Shown here: in pieces, positions 1 to 8,804 of the stretch | Position numbering within the stretch: position 1 is the stretch's first letter | Layout of the letters: each line of letters begins with the position of its first letter | Assembly: GCF_029946515.1 (NCBI RefSeq) | Contig: NZ_JARZHH010000003.1 | Location: 1 to 64,000, forward strand | Direction of reading: 5' to 3' | Source: Polyangium sp. 6x1 | Lineage (GTDB): Bacteria; Myxococcota_A; Polyangia; Polyangiales; Polyangiaceae | Length of the DNA stretch: 64,000 bases | Translations under genes and position numbers: made by a program | Notes under the pieces: generated by a model | Seen by the model: only the letters and a program-made list of their open reading frames with translations | What the model was told of the DNA's origin: nothing | Databases searched by the model: none

Positions 1-57
1 GGCCAGGCGGAGCCCGGCCGATTCACCCCCCGAGGCGAGCTCGCTTCGCGATCTCGC

Positions 58-82
58 AGAGCATCGAACTATTCGATGCTCT
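58..82 (-). terminator. Stem-loop at the end of the first histidine kinase gene
   Basis: An 11-bp perfect stem (58-68 with 72-82) with a 3-nt loop overlaps the TAG stop of the reverse-strand kinase gene. No T-run follows in the direction of transcription, so an intrinsic terminator is only a possibility; it could also be an mRNA-stabilising hairpin. Confidence 0.4.
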
Positions 83-1667
83 AGCCGAGCCCCTCTCCCT
101 CGCGGGAGAGGGGAGCCGATGCGCCCGCCATACCTCGCCCGGCGGGCGCAGGGCAGGGGTTCTGCGTCGTTCGCTCCGCGCACGGGATCCACACGCGGAA
201 CGTCGTCCCTCGGCCGAGCGTGGAGACGCACTCGATGCGGCCTTCGTGCGCGGTCACGATACGACGCACCGTGGCGAGGCCGATCCCCGTGCCCGGCGCG
301 CGTACGCCGGGGACACGGTAAAACGGCTCGAAGATGCGGTCCTTCGCGCCGTCGGGGATGCCGGGCCCGGTGTCCTCGACGGCGAGCTCGACGAAGCCTC
401 CGTCGGCCCGCGCCGCGCGGATCGAGACGCGCCGCTCCGCCGAGCCCGCGATGTACTTGAGCGCGTTGCCGAGCAGGTTGAGCACGACGACGTGCAAGAG
501 CTCGGGCGAACAGGCGACGCGCGTGTCCTCGACGTGGACCGTGACGTCCACGCGCGCCTCGGCGGCCGCCTGCGCGAGCTCCTCCGCGACCTCTGCGACG
601 ACCTCGCGCACCGACGCCTTCTGGCTCGTGTCGTCGGGGCGGCTCGATCGCGAGAACGCGAGCAGGCCCTCGAGCACCGCGTTTGCCCGCGTGACCGATC
701 GTTCGAGGGAGGTCGCGATCCGCTCGGTCGCCTCCTTGCCCTCGGCGCGCCGCAGCCGCGGCGGCACGAGCGCGATCGGCGTGAGCAGGTTCCGCAGATC
801 GTGGGCGATGCGGCCGGCGAACGCGTCGAGATCCTCGTTGACGCGCGAGAGCCGCTCGACCGTCTCCGCGAGGTTTCGCCGCGCCTCCTCGGCCTCCGCG
901 CGGGCGCGCTCCTCCCGCGCGAAGAGCGCGAGCCGCTCCTCGGCCGCGCGGTAGAGCCGGTGCATCGTGCGCGTGAGCAGCACACCGAGGCCGGCCGCGA
1001 GCAGGACGGCGGCGCACGCGACGATGACGACGAGCCGTGACGAGCGCGTGGCGGCGCGCCGGGCGTTGTCGCGGGCCACCTCGAGGCGCGAGTCCACGAA
1101 GAGCTCGTAGTCGTCGATCGCCACCCCGAGCGCCCCGAGCTTCGGGATCACCTCGGCCGCGACGACGCGCCCCACGTCCTCGTGCGTCCCGCCCGCGCGA
1201 TGCAACGCGAACGCGCGTGCGAGCGCCTCCTGGTGGGCTTTTTGCGCGGTCGCGACGCGCTCGATCCGCGCGCGCTCGGCCGGGTCCTCCGTGCGCGCGA
1301 GCAGCGCGCCGAGCCGCGTCTCGAACGCATGCCGCGCCGCGTAGCTCGCTTCGAGCATCTCGGGATCGCCGGTGAGCAGGTAGGCGCGGCCCTGCGAGGC
1401 TTTCGTCATCGCGCCGGTGCGCAGCCGCTCCACTTCGAGCAGCTCCGCGCCGTAGATCTCCTCGACGCGGTCCTGGCTCGCGATCACCGATTGCAGGGCG
1501 AAGCTCGCCACGCCGCCGATGACGAGCGCGGCGAGGATCGCGACGAGGTACGCGGCGCCGATCGTCTGTTCGAGCTTGCGCCGCGCAATCGTGCGCTCGG
1601 CCTCGCCCTCCCCGACGGAAGCGTTCGCGACGGCGAGCGTCCGTCGCATCGGATCGAGCCTGATCAT
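81..1667 (-). CDS. CHASE3-type membrane sensor histidine kinase
   Basis: 528 residues. Two membrane helices (about 36-60 and 211-232) bracket a helical extracytoplasmic region of about 150 residues that resembles CHASE3. A coiled coil (about 240-285) leads to the phospho-acceptor helix with IAHDLRN (His289), then an ATPase domain with an N box (LLGNALKY), G1 (DTGPGIP) and G2 (GTGIGLA). It should autophosphorylate on His289 in response to an envelope signal. No response regulator is adjacent, so it is an orphan kinase here. ATG at 1667 is used; an in-frame ATG at 1649 is an alternative. The last 30 or so residues are Pro/Gly/Ala-rich, lie outside the ATPase fold and are encoded by palindromic DNA. 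Confidence 0.9.
   Translation of the reverse strand: MIRLDPMRRTLAVANASVGEGEAERTIARRKLEQTIGAAYLVAILAALVIGGVASFALQSVIASQDRVEEIYGAELLEVERLRTGAMTKASQGRAYLLTGDPEMLEASYAARHAFETRLGALLARTEDPAERARIERVATAQKAHQEALARAFALHRAGGTHEDVGRVVAAEVIPKLGALGVAIDDYELFVDSRLEVARDNARRAATRSSRLVVIVACAAVLLAAGLGVLLTRTMHRLYRAAEERLALFAREERARAEAEEARRNLAETVERLSRVNEDLDAFAGRIAHDLRNLLTPIALVPPRLRRAEGKEATERIATSLERSVTRANAVLEGLLAFSRSSRPDDTSQKASVREVVAEVAEELAQAAAEARVDVTVHVEDTRVACSPELLHVVVLNLLGNALKYIAGSAERRVSIRAARADGGFVELAVEDTGPGIPDGAKDRIFEPFYRVPGVRAPGTGIGLATVRRIVTAHEGRIECVSTLGRGTTFRVWIPCAERTTQNPCPAPAGRGMAGASAPLSREGEGLG
90..149. repeat. Two adjacent palindromes in the 3' end of the kinase gene
   Basis: A 10-bp perfect stem (90-99 with 104-113, 4-nt loop) is followed by a 9-bp stem (121-129 with 141-149). 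Both lie in the codons for the Pro/Gly-rich tail of the kinase. This looks like a REP-type extragenic palindrome that has been read through and now extends the protein. No second copy was noticed in this window. Confidence 0.45.
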
Positions 1668-1963
1668 GGCCCACCGCCGCGCGGCGCCCGGCGGGGCGGG
1701 GTGGACGATCCGATAGGCCCTGGAAAGGAAGACAAACGCGAAGCCTTTGCAGGAGGCCGCGCGAAGAGGCTGGCCGGCGGGAACACGAATCGCGCGAGGA
1801 GCAGGGCCCGTACCATGCGCGGGGTGCGCGGCCCGTGCCCAGGCCGCGCGTCCGGGGCGCGCGAGGGCGCCGGGAAACGCGCTTCGCGGGGGCGCTTTCG
1901 GCGCACATCGCCGGGGGATTCGTCTATCGTGTTTTTCGGCTTTTTTATCGGAGAGGTTCGATC

Positions 1964-3454
1964 ATGTCCGGACGAATGGATGACGGTCATGCGGCCGCGC
2001 GCAGGCGGGTGCTGCTCGGTCTAGGTGCGGCGCTGTCGGCGGCCGCCGTTGGCTGCGGCGGCGCGGGATCGGCGACGGACGTCGCGGGCGGCGCGGGCGT
2101 GGGCGGCGCGGGCGGCGCGGGCGGCGCCGGTGGAATGGGCGGAATGGGCGGCGAAGGTGGCGCGGGCGGCGGCGATCCGGGCGAGAGCTGCACGGATTCG
2201 GGCGGTCTTTCGCCCGAAGAGCTGCTCGCGCCGATCGACACGTTCGTGATCCTGATGATGGAGAATCGCTCGTTCGACCATTACCTCGGGAGCTTGCGCC
2301 TCCTCGAGGGGCGCGACGTGATCGGCCTCGACGGCACGGAAAAGAACCCGGCGCCGGACGGATCATGGATTTCCGTGTCGAAGCTCGACGACTTTACCCC
2401 GGAGGATCCGCCGCACAACTGGGACGCGGCGCACGAGCAGTGGAACGGCGGCAAGAACGACGGATTCGTCCTGGCCCACGCGGGATCGGCCCAGGCGGAC
2501 GTGATGGGGTATCACGTCCGGGAGCAAATCCCGATCACGTATGCGCTCGCCGACGCGCACGCCGTCTGCGACCGATGGTTTGCCTCCGTCATGGGGCCGA
2601 CGTGGCCGAACCGGTTTTACCTGCACGGCGCGACGAGCAAGGGGCAAAAAGGAAATCTCCCCGTCCTCGGCTTCGACAGCGTCTTCAAATACCTCGACGA
2701 AGCCAAGGTGAGCCACAAGGTCTATTACCACGACATTGCGTGGTGCTCGGGCGCGTATCTGAAGACGACCGGGCTCGCGGGCATCGAGCAGTTTTTCGAG
2801 GACGCGGCGGCGGGCAAGCTCCCGAACGTGGTGTTCATCGACCCGCAATTCTTCGGCGGCGGCGCGAATGACGACCACCCGGATCACGACATCCGTCTCG
2901 GCCAAGCGCTCATCGCGAGCGTGTATGCGGCGCTCGCCAAGAGCCCGCAATGGGGCCGCTCGATGTTCGTCCTGACCTACGACGAGCACGGCGGGTTCTT
3001 CGACCACGTCGCGCCGCCGACGACCGAGGACGACGAATCCGAATTCGCGCAGCTCGGCTTCCGCGTGCCCTCGATCGTGGCCGGCCCGTTCGCGCGGAAA
3101 GGATGCACTGTCGGGACGCAGCTCGAGCACGTCTCGGTGATCCGCACGTTGTGCAGGAAATTCGGGATGCCCGCGTGGAACAAGCGTATCGCGGCGGCGA
3201 ACGATCTGTCGTCGTGCATTCAGCCGGCGTACCTCTCGGACCCGCAGCCCGCGGTGGAGCTGCCCCCGGTGGATGTCTCGATGGCCGAGCTGATGGCGCG
3301 CCGCGAGCACACGGAGACGCATGCGGAGCTCAGGGAGGCGCTCGATCGAGGGCTCATTCCGAGGCACCTCGATCGGCGCGGGGAGGGGATGGCGATTGCG
3401 AAGAGGGTGCTCGAGGCGGGCGCGCGGCTCGGGGCGGTGCGGATCCGGGAGTGA
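1964..3454 (+). CDS. Phospholipase C/acid phosphatase family lipoprotein (phosphoesterase family)
   Basis: 496 residues from ATG 1964, which has GGAGAGG 7-8 nt upstream; the longer reading frame to 1835 lacks a signal. The N-terminus has a twin-arginine-like RRR, a hydrophobic stretch and a lipobox ending at Cys31, followed by a Gly-rich tether (about 40-75). The catalytic domain opens with MMENRSFDHYLG, the signature of the bacterial phospholipase C/AcpA phosphoesterase family, and continues with GPTWPNR and YDEHGGFFDHV, expected metal and phosphate ligands. It likely hydrolyses phosphodiesters or phosphomonoesters at the cell surface; the substrate cannot be read. It converges on the next gene, stops 9 nt apart. 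Confidence 0.88.
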   Translation: MSGRMDDGHAAARRRVLLGLGAALSAAAVGCGGAGSATDVAGGAGVGGAGGAGGAGGMGGMGGEGGAGGGDPGESCTDSGGLSPEELLAPIDTFVILMMENRSFDHYLGSLRLLEGRDVIGLDGTEKNPAPDGSWISVSKLDDFTPEDPPHNWDAAHEQWNGGKNDGFVLAHAGSAQADVMGYHVREQIPITYALADAHAVCDRWFASVMGPTWPNRFYLHGATSKGQKGNLPVLGFDSVFKYLDEAKVSHKVYYHDIAWCSGAYLKTTGLAGIEQFFEDAAAGKLPNVVFIDPQFFGGGANDDHPDHDIRLGQALIASVYAALAKSPQWGRSMFVLTYDEHGGFFDHVAPPTTEDDESEFAQLGFRVPSIVAGPFARKGCTVGTQLEHVSVIRTLCRKFGMPAWNKRIAAANDLSSCIQPAYLSDPQPAVELPPVDVSMAELMARREHTETHAELREALDRGLIPRHLDRRGEGMAIAKRVLEAGARLGAVRIRE

Positions 3455-3463
3455 TCCGATGCG

Positions 3464-4237
3464 TCAGCCAGGCGCGCCGGAGGCCTCTTCGGGCGCCTGG
3501 CCGCGCTCGCCGCGCGTGCCGTACAGGTGCGTCAGCTCGAATGCGGCGGCGAGCGCGGGTTGCTTCGTCTCGCGGGCGGCCGCGCGCGCGGCTTTGCGCG
3601 CCGAGCGCGCGAGGGTGACGACGATTCCGTCGATCAAATCGAGCTGCTCGGTCGCGGCCACGGTGCTCTGTCCCTCGCGCTCCTTGGCGGTGGCGCGCAA
3701 GGCGTCGGCGGCGATCCCGAGGCGGGCGATGGCGTCCGGGCCGCCACGGTCGTGCACCACGGCCGTCACGCCTTCCCGCTTCAAGACATCCCGCAGGGTA
3801 TCGAGCTGCACGGCGAGCTTTTCGGCGTCGTCCTGCGCGGCGCGCGTTTGATCGAGGGCGACGGCGATCGCATTCGCGGTGGCCTCGTCGCCTTTCTCTT
3901 CGAGATCGTTTCGCCCGGCGTGGAGGACGCTGCGAGCGGTCTCTCGCACGCTTTTTCCTTCCTTCAGTGCGGCGACGAATCCCTTGTTCGTGAGCTTGCG
4001 CTGGCCTTCGACCTCGGCGCGCCCGATACCGGCGGCGATGAGCGCGTCGCGCGCGTCCGAGAGCCGCGCGCTGTCGGCGCCATTGAAGCCGTGATTCTTG
4101 AGGGTAGGGGCGTACTTGTGGAGGGCTTCGAGCGTCTTGTTGGCCTGGTTCAGGGTATCGGTGGAGCCGAATTGCTTGCCGATGCGGAGGTACTCCTGCC
4201 GGGCTTTGGGGGCGATGGTGGCTGTGTCGAGGGGCAT
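3464..4237 (-). CDS. Hypothetical helical protein
   Basis: 257 residues; not recognised. It is rich in Ala, Glu, Lys and Arg, predicted almost wholly helical, and has no signal peptide, membrane segment or Cys. The start is supported by GGAAAGGA 5 nt upstream of ATG 4237. Its promoter and leader must lie in or next to the 21/43-bp tandem repeat block at 4343-4690. The C-terminus ends in a Gly/Pro/Ala tail. Confidence 0.7.
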   Translation of the reverse strand: MPLDTATIAPKARQEYLRIGKQFGSTDTLNQANKTLEALHKYAPTLKNHGFNGADSARLSDARDALIAAGIGRAEVEGQRKLTNKGFVAALKEGKSVRETARSVLHAGRNDLEEKGDEATANAIAVALDQTRAAQDDAEKLAVQLDTLRDVLKREGVTAVVHDRGGPDAIARLGIAADALRATAKEREGQSTVAATEQLDLIDGIVVTLARSARKAARAAARETKQPALAAAFELTHLYGTRGERGQAPEEASGAPG

Positions 4238-4342
4238 GGGGTGTCCTTTCCGTGAGAGGAAGGCGAGGCGTGATGTCGCGTGGGGACAGGAACGCTCGGG
4301 AGTGCCTCGGAAAGGTCGGATTCGTGCTCTGGAACGCTGGGG

Positions 4343-4690
4343 AGCGTCTCGAAACGGCTGGGAGGCGTCTCGAAACGGCTGGGAAGCGTCTCGAAGGAGG
4401 TTCGGGGTGTCGATGTACGGCGAGGAGGCGCCTCGAAGGAGGTTCGGGGCGTCGATGTACGGCCGGGAGGCGTGTCAAGGCGAGGCGCGGCGGCGTCGAG
4501 GTAGGCGTGAGGCGCGTCGAGGCAGAGGTGGCGCGCGTCAAGGCAAGGCGCGAGGCGCGTCGAGGCAGAGGTGGCGCGCGTCAAGGCAAGGCGCGAGGCG
4601 CGCCAAGGCAGAGGTGGCGCGCGTCAAGGCAAGGCGCGAGGCGCGTCGAGGCAGGGGCGGGCGGCGTCGAGGTAGAGGGGAGGCGCGTCA
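4343..4690. repeat. Hierarchical minisatellite, 21-bp unit evolving to 42- and 43-bp units
   Basis: This fills most of the 520-base gene-free stretch 4238-4757. The start has three 21-bp steps (GTCTCGAA at 4346, 4367 and 4388), then a 42-bp step (TCGAAGGAGG at 4391 and 4433), then a 43-bp unit repeated nearly perfectly (GCGTCGAGG or GCGCCAAGG at 4514, 4557, 4600 and 4643). Each 43-bp unit is two related halves around GCGTCRAGGCA. All reading frames through it are Arg/Gly/Ala-rich or 7-residue periodic and look non-coding. There are no unique spacers, so it is not CRISPR. It lies upstream of the unknown gene ending at 3464 and downstream of the hydrolase stop at 4758. Confidence 0.85.
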
Positions 4691-4757
4691 AGGCGCGAGG
4701 GCAGGGCTGCGCGGGGGAGGGGTCGCGGCCCACCATGCCCGCACCGCAGAGCAGTGC

Positions 4758-5681
4758 CTAGGGTGAGCCCCCGTGGGGGAGGGCATGCATCGTGCTCTCC
4801 TCGACGCGCGCGTGCGTCCGCACCGCCCTGACCACTTCCTGGATTGCGGCGACGACGAGCCGCGGCGCATCCTTGTGAATATAGTGCCCGCTGTCCACAG
4901 CGGTGAAGTGCACGCTATTGGACGAAAGACGAGGAAGCTCGGACTGCATCTCGCGCCATACCCGCGCCATCTGTGCGCCGAGCTCGGCCGAGCCCCCCGG
5001 CGGCGGCCCCTCCTTTCCATGGGTCAGCACGACCAGCGGCATGTCTCCGAGCGACCGCTTCGAATTGCGCACGTCCGCCATGCTGGCAAGGAACGCATCA
5101 AAATCGAGCCCCTCCGGGTGGTCGGCCAAGGAGGTCCGAAACCCACGCATGTCCTCCTCCGGGATCAGGCTCCAGAAGCGAGTATCCTGCTCCTCCGTCG
5201 TCGCGTCGACCAGCACCATGCCGACCACTTCGCGCGGGTGCTCGCTCGCAAAGAACCGGACATTGAGGCCACCGAGCGAGTGACCGACGAGCACATACGG
5301 ACCGGCGATCCCCGCTCGCCCGAGCAGCGTGTGGAGCTCTCGGACCATCTGTCGGCTCGTGTGGGGTCTCGGCGCAGCGCTGCTCTCGCCCGTGCCAGCG
5401 CGGTCATAGGCACAGGCGCGCGTGAAACGACCCAGCTCTGGCTGAACCTCGCTCCATATGCCACCGTCATCGCCGAGCCCGGAGTCGAGCACGACAACCG
5501 GGATTCCTTTTCCAATGCAATGGATGTGCAGGGACAGTCCGCCGATATCGACCAACTCGTCCATGACCCCTGCGGGCGTTGCGGTGGGCGTGGTGGTCGC
5601 TCCGGGCGTGGCGGGCGGAACGCTCGGCCCCTGGCATGCGGTGAGTGTCATCAGCAGACCGACGCGGTACCAGAACGACAT
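4758..5681 (-). CDS. Alpha/beta-hydrolase lipoprotein
   Basis: 307 residues from ATG 5681, preceded by GGAGGG; an upstream extension to 5753 would bury the signal peptide. The N-terminus is a lipoprotein signal ending LTAC, then a Pro/Thr/Ala linker. The hydrolase domain has the nucleophile elbow GHSLGG, a DRAGTG stretch after strand 4, and a C-terminal SGHYIH that would supply the catalytic His. It is probably a surface esterase or lipase of broad family; the substrate is unknown. Confidence 0.85.
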   Translation of the reverse strand: MSFWYRVGLLMTLTACQGPSVPPATPGATTTPTATPAGVMDELVDIGGLSLHIHCIGKGIPVVVLDSGLGDDGGIWSEVQPELGRFTRACAYDRAGTGESSAAPRPHTSRQMVRELHTLLGRAGIAGPYVLVGHSLGGLNVRFFASEHPREVVGMVLVDATTEEQDTRFWSLIPEEDMRGFRTSLADHPEGLDFDAFLASMADVRNSKRSLGDMPLVVLTHGKEGPPPGGSAELGAQMARVWREMQSELPRLSSNSVHFTAVDSGHYIHKDAPRLVVAAIQEVVRAVRTHARVEESTMHALPHGGSP

Positions 5682-5759
5682 GAGCCCTCCGCTCGACCTA
5701 CCTACCCGGGTGTAGCAGTCCACGTGAGCGTTCTTCGTTCCTTCGCCGGTCACCCCGCG

Positions 5760-6278
5760 TTACGGGCCGACCCACAGCGCCATGTAGATGTCGTCGATGT
5801 ACGCGTTTGGACCGATCTTCAACCGCCGCGTCTTGCGCCCCTCTTCGACGAACCCGAGCGAACGATACAGCGCGATCGCGCGATCGTTCGACGAGCGCAC
5901 CTGGAGCTCGACTTTTTCGACGCGCGGGTTCGACCGCGCCCAGCGCAAGAGCTCGTTCATGAGGGCCCTTCCGACGCCCTGGCCTTGATGCCCTTCGTGC
6001 ACGGCGATCGTCAATCGGACGACGTGCGACGTCACCGCGAGCGGGAGCGGCTCCAAGAGCGCATGCCCGACGATCGCGCCCGCGCGTTCGGCGACGAGAT
6101 ACATGCCGCGGCCGCGCTCTTCGAGGTCGACGATCATCCTTCGAACGGCGTCATCGTCGATCTCGTCGGGCCTCGACGCCAGCATCCCCGGCACGCGCGC
6201 GATCGCGCGCTCGGCCGCCGCGAGCTGCGGAGCGTCCTCCGGTCGTGCGTTTCGAATCGAGAGCGCGTCCGAGCCCAT
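5760..6278 (-). CDS. GNAT-family N-acetyltransferase
   Basis: 172 residues. Motif A is clear: HQGQGVGRALM, the acetyl-CoA pyrophosphate-binding loop, preceded by the strand VVRLTIAVHE. Motif B is NDRAIALYRSLGF, the usual end of a GNAT fold. Length is typical. It should transfer an acetyl group from acetyl-CoA to an amine; the acceptor cannot be deduced. Its stop is 78 bases upstream of the start of the hydrolase that follows on the same strand. Confidence 0.88.
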   Translation of the reverse strand: MGSDALSIRNARPEDAPQLAAAERAIARVPGMLASRPDEIDDDAVRRMIVDLEERGRGMYLVAERAGAIVGHALLEPLPLAVTSHVVRLTIAVHEGHQGQGVGRALMNELLRWARSNPRVEKVELQVRSSNDRAIALYRSLGFVEEGRKTRRLKIGPNAYIDDIYMALWVGP

Positions 6279-6695
6279 GACGGCCTTCTTACCACGCGGC
6301 GCTCCTTTCGCGTAGCCGTTCGGTCAGGCCAGATCACCTGGACGAGTGCCCCGCTCCGTCGCGCGGCGAGGTAAGGGGGCGGGGAGGAGCGGCGCGTCAA
6401 AATGTGCAACCGCCTCGAACCCGGCACGAACTCGCGCCGCTCGGCGTTCGGCGCAGTCCTCGCGACGCTCGGCGCGTGCTCGGCATGGGCGCGTGCTCGA
6501 CGGCGCAGCCCTCGCGGCGCTCGGCGCGATCGTGCTCGGCGCGCGCCCTGGGTTCGTCCGGCTCATCCACCCCCTTCCGGCGGTCTATTCGATCGTGTAC
6601 CGTGCCCTACTCGACCCGCGCGTCTTTTGCTGTCAAGCACCATCCCGCCAATGGACCCATGAGAGTGCGTGACGGACGACCAGGAGGCGAATGTA
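6279..6695. other. Gene-free stretch upstream of the Cys-rich pair
   Basis: 417 bases with no convincing gene. 6400-6560 is built of imperfect direct repeats of GCTCGGCG/GCGCGTGCTCG, and short frames through it are Arg/Ala-rich. Base composition drops in GC from about 6590 on. The promoter of the small Cys-rich genes is presumably in the last 100 bases, but no confident -35/-10 was found. Confidence 0.4.
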
Positions 6696-6953
6696 ATGGG
6701 ACGGTTTGCAGTTCATGTGCCGCGGTTTCTGGTGAATGCGTTCAGCGGAGCGGCGTTAGCTGTTTCAGTGGCGGCCTGTGGTCCCTCTCCACCAACGATT
6801 GATGACGATGTCTGTCATCGAAGAATGGTGGCCTGTCAGAATCGGTGCGCCAAATCCGGCTTTAGCTTGGCGTGTGATCTTTGTTGCCACAACGAGGCGC
6901 GTAAATGCGATTCCGATGGTGGCAACTATAGCTTCTCAAGCTGCGAGGAGTAG
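6696..6953 (+). CDS. Small secreted Cys-rich lipoprotein (first of a pair)
   Basis: 85 residues from ATG 6696, with AGGAGG 8 nt upstream; an in-frame GTG at 6669 is less likely because it would put the Shine-Dalgarno inside the gene. A signal ends in a lipobox (VAAC). The mature part carries eight Cys spaced C-x6-C-x3-C-x8-C-x2-C-C-x6-C-x11-C, the same spacing as the next gene. The family is not recognised; the pattern suggests a compact four-disulfide domain outside the cytoplasm. Many codons end in A or T (TTT, TGT, GAT), unlike the neighbours, which suggests recent acquisition. Confidence 0.78.
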   Translation: MGRFAVHVPRFLVNAFSGAALAVSVAACGPSPPTIDDDVCHRRMVACQNRCAKSGFSLACDLCCHNEARKCDSDGGNYSFSSCEE

Positions 6954-7030
6954 TCAGGACTCGCGGAACATGCGCCGGTTGAGCAATGGAATGGGCCACG
7001 TGAGCCAACGGTGACGAGGGAGGAAAGGCG

Positions 7031-7321
7031 ATGAGGCGACACCTTTTACTTGCAGTTGGTGCAATCGCCCTGTTCGGACTCCTGGTTCTTGCTGCGGCTA
7101 CAATGCAGCCTATAGGCCATCGATCGCGACAACGGAACGACGCCGCAAAGCCGACATGTGCAGACTATCAGGAGGTCTGTTACAGTGGCTGCAATACGCG
7201 CGGGTTGGGCGCGGATTGCACCGCATGCTGCGACAGGGTAAAAGCCGAATGTGACGCAGGCGGTGACTATATGAGCCAGGCCAAGAAATGCGGAGTCGCC
7301 TCGCCATCGGGAAGTATGTGA
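7031..7321 (+). CDS. Small secreted Cys-rich protein (second of a pair)
   Basis: 96 residues; ATG 7031 preceded by AGGAAAGG. The signal peptide or membrane anchor (about 1-25) has no clear lipobox. The mature part has Cys spacing C-x6-C-x3-C-x8-C-x2-C-C-x6-C-x12-C, matching the gene 77 bases upstream although the rest of the sequence has diverged, so the two are probably tandem duplicates. Likely co-transcribed. Function unknown; possibilities are a secreted binding domain, toxin-like peptide or inhibitor. Confidence 0.78.
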   Translation: MRRHLLLAVGAIALFGLLVLAAATMQPIGHRSRQRNDAAKPTCADYQEVCYSGCNTRGLGADCTACCDRVKAECDAGGDYMSQAKKCGVASPSGSM

Positions 7322-7389
7322 ACTCAACCGTTTCGGTTTGGAGGAGCCGTCGTCCGCGAGTTCAGAAGTGACGGGTTGTTTTTGCTGCA

Positions 7390-8709
7390 TCAAGGCACAA
7401 TCGTCGCCGCCACAGTCGTCACATTCGCCATCCCCGGCACAGCCGCCACCGTCACCTGTGCTCCAACGACCCGCGCATGCTTCAGCGCCCCTCCCGTCGC
7501 ATACACGATCTCCGCGTTGGCCCCTGACAAACCGGAAAGCGCGACCGGCGCGGAGGACGTGGTCTGCGGGACCTCGACCGTCGTGACCGCGCCCCACGCC
7601 CCGTCCTTGCCACGCACGAAATAGATCCCCTCGTTCAGCACGCCGCGATACGCGACCACGAAATCGCCCGTGATCGTCGCGGCCACCGACGGCGAAAGCC
7701 CGGTCGCCGCCGTGCCCACGGTCTCCTCCGCGCTCCACGCATTCTGCGGGGTGATCAGCTTGACCGTGCAGATCAGGTTGTCGCCTTGCCGCACGTAAAA
7801 AATGCGGAGGTCCTGGTCCGCGTCGACGAGCGCGAACGGGCGCAGCCAGTTCGCCACGGTCGAGGTCGGCACCTGCGACGAAAGCGTCCACGTGCTCCCG
7901 GGGCCGCTCTTCGTGACGTAATAAAGGCGCGCGTCGTCGCCCGCATACACCGCGTACGCCCCCGCCGCGCCATCGCTCGCGAGCGCCGTCGTGCTCGGGC
8001 CGAACGCCTGGAGATGCACGATGCCGGCGGGCAGCGGGCTGAACGGACCAAAGGCGCCGCCGTCGTTTTGCGCGAAGTAATGCTTGTTGTCCGTGCCGAG
8101 GAACGTCATCAGCGTGGCCACGCCGAGCGGGGATGCCGCGGGGCCGTCCTGCGCGAATCCGAAGTTGCCGACCTTCTGCACGGCCCCGAAGCCCCCGGCC
8201 TTCGTCCACGTCGCCCAGAAGAGCTCGTTGTTCTCGGCCGCATCCGCGCTCTGACGGCGCAGGACCGCGACGACGCCCTCCGGCTTCGGCGCCAGCCCTG
8301 CCGCGGAAAACTGGAGGTTGACCGAGCCCGTGGCCCAGCCGGCGGCCGGATCGTAATGGGCTTCCCCCGCGCCCGGACCCGCGAGCACGAGCATCGTGCC
8401 CGTGGGACCGCCGCCGCCCGCGCCGCCCATTCCACCGGAGCCGCCCATTCCACCGGAGCCGCCCGCACCGCCCATTCCGCCCCCACCGCCGCTGCCGCCG
8501 CTTCCGCCCGCGCCGCCATTCCCGCCGCCGCTTCCGCCCATGCCGAAGGCGCCGCCATTGCCGCCCGTGCCGGCGCTGCTGCTCGCGGACGACGAGCTGC
8601 TCACGGCGAGCGACGCGCCAGCCCCGGACGTGAAATCGGGCAGCTCGGCGCCTTGGGCGCAGCCGAGGAGCGGGACGAGCGGGGAGAGCGCGAACAATCG
8701 GGGAAACAT
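7390..8709 (-). CDS. Gly-rich-tethered lipoprotein with a propeller-like domain
   Basis: 439 residues. The signal ends LLGC (Cys17). A Ser-rich then Gly-rich spacer (about 35-110) follows. The remaining 330 residues are repeated beta-strand blocks of the type 'LRIFYVRQGDN' and 'IYFVRGKDGAW' spaced about 45-50 residues apart, like fucose-lectin or BNR-type beta-propellers. No catalytic motif. Probably a surface lectin or adhesin held off the membrane by the tether; the fold is inferred from repeat rhythm only. Confidence 0.75.
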   Translation of the reverse strand: MFPRLFALSPLVPLLGCAQGAELPDFTSGAGASLAVSSSSSASSSAGTGGNGGAFGMGGSGGGNGGAGGSGGSGGGGGMGGAGGSGGMGGSGGMGGAGGGGPTGTMLVLAGPGAGEAHYDPAAGWATGSVNLQFSAAGLAPKPEGVVAVLRRQSADAAENNELFWATWTKAGGFGAVQKVGNFGFAQDGPAASPLGVATLMTFLGTDNKHYFAQNDGGAFGPFSPLPAGIVHLQAFGPSTTALASDGAAGAYAVYAGDDARLYYVTKSGPGSTWTLSSQVPTSTVANWLRPFALVDADQDLRIFYVRQGDNLICTVKLITPQNAWSAEETVGTAATGLSPSVAATITGDFVVAYRGVLNEGIYFVRGKDGAWGAVTTVEVPQTTSSAPVALSGLSGANAEIVYATGGALKHARVVGAQVTVAAVPGMANVTTVAATIVP

Positions 8710-8804
8710 GCCCCAGTTGTCGCTTACTTCGTGGTGACGTCAAGCTTGGAGGAAAATGGGAGGCGGGACGGATGGGGGCGGGCAGCCACCCCCATCCCGA
8801 CGGA

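Noticed and set aside
4343-4690. Tandem repeats as a CRISPR array
   Set aside because: Units abut directly with no unique spacers and no cas genes are near.
4098-4766. Frames through the tandem repeat block, read as repetitive proteins
   Set aside because: The 43-bp unit is not a multiple of three, so the peptide repeat breaks; no ribosome-binding site or conserved motif.
6324-6672. Small frames on both strands in the gap upstream of the Cys-rich pair
   Set aside because: Arg/Ala/Pro-rich, no Shine-Dalgarno or signal peptide.
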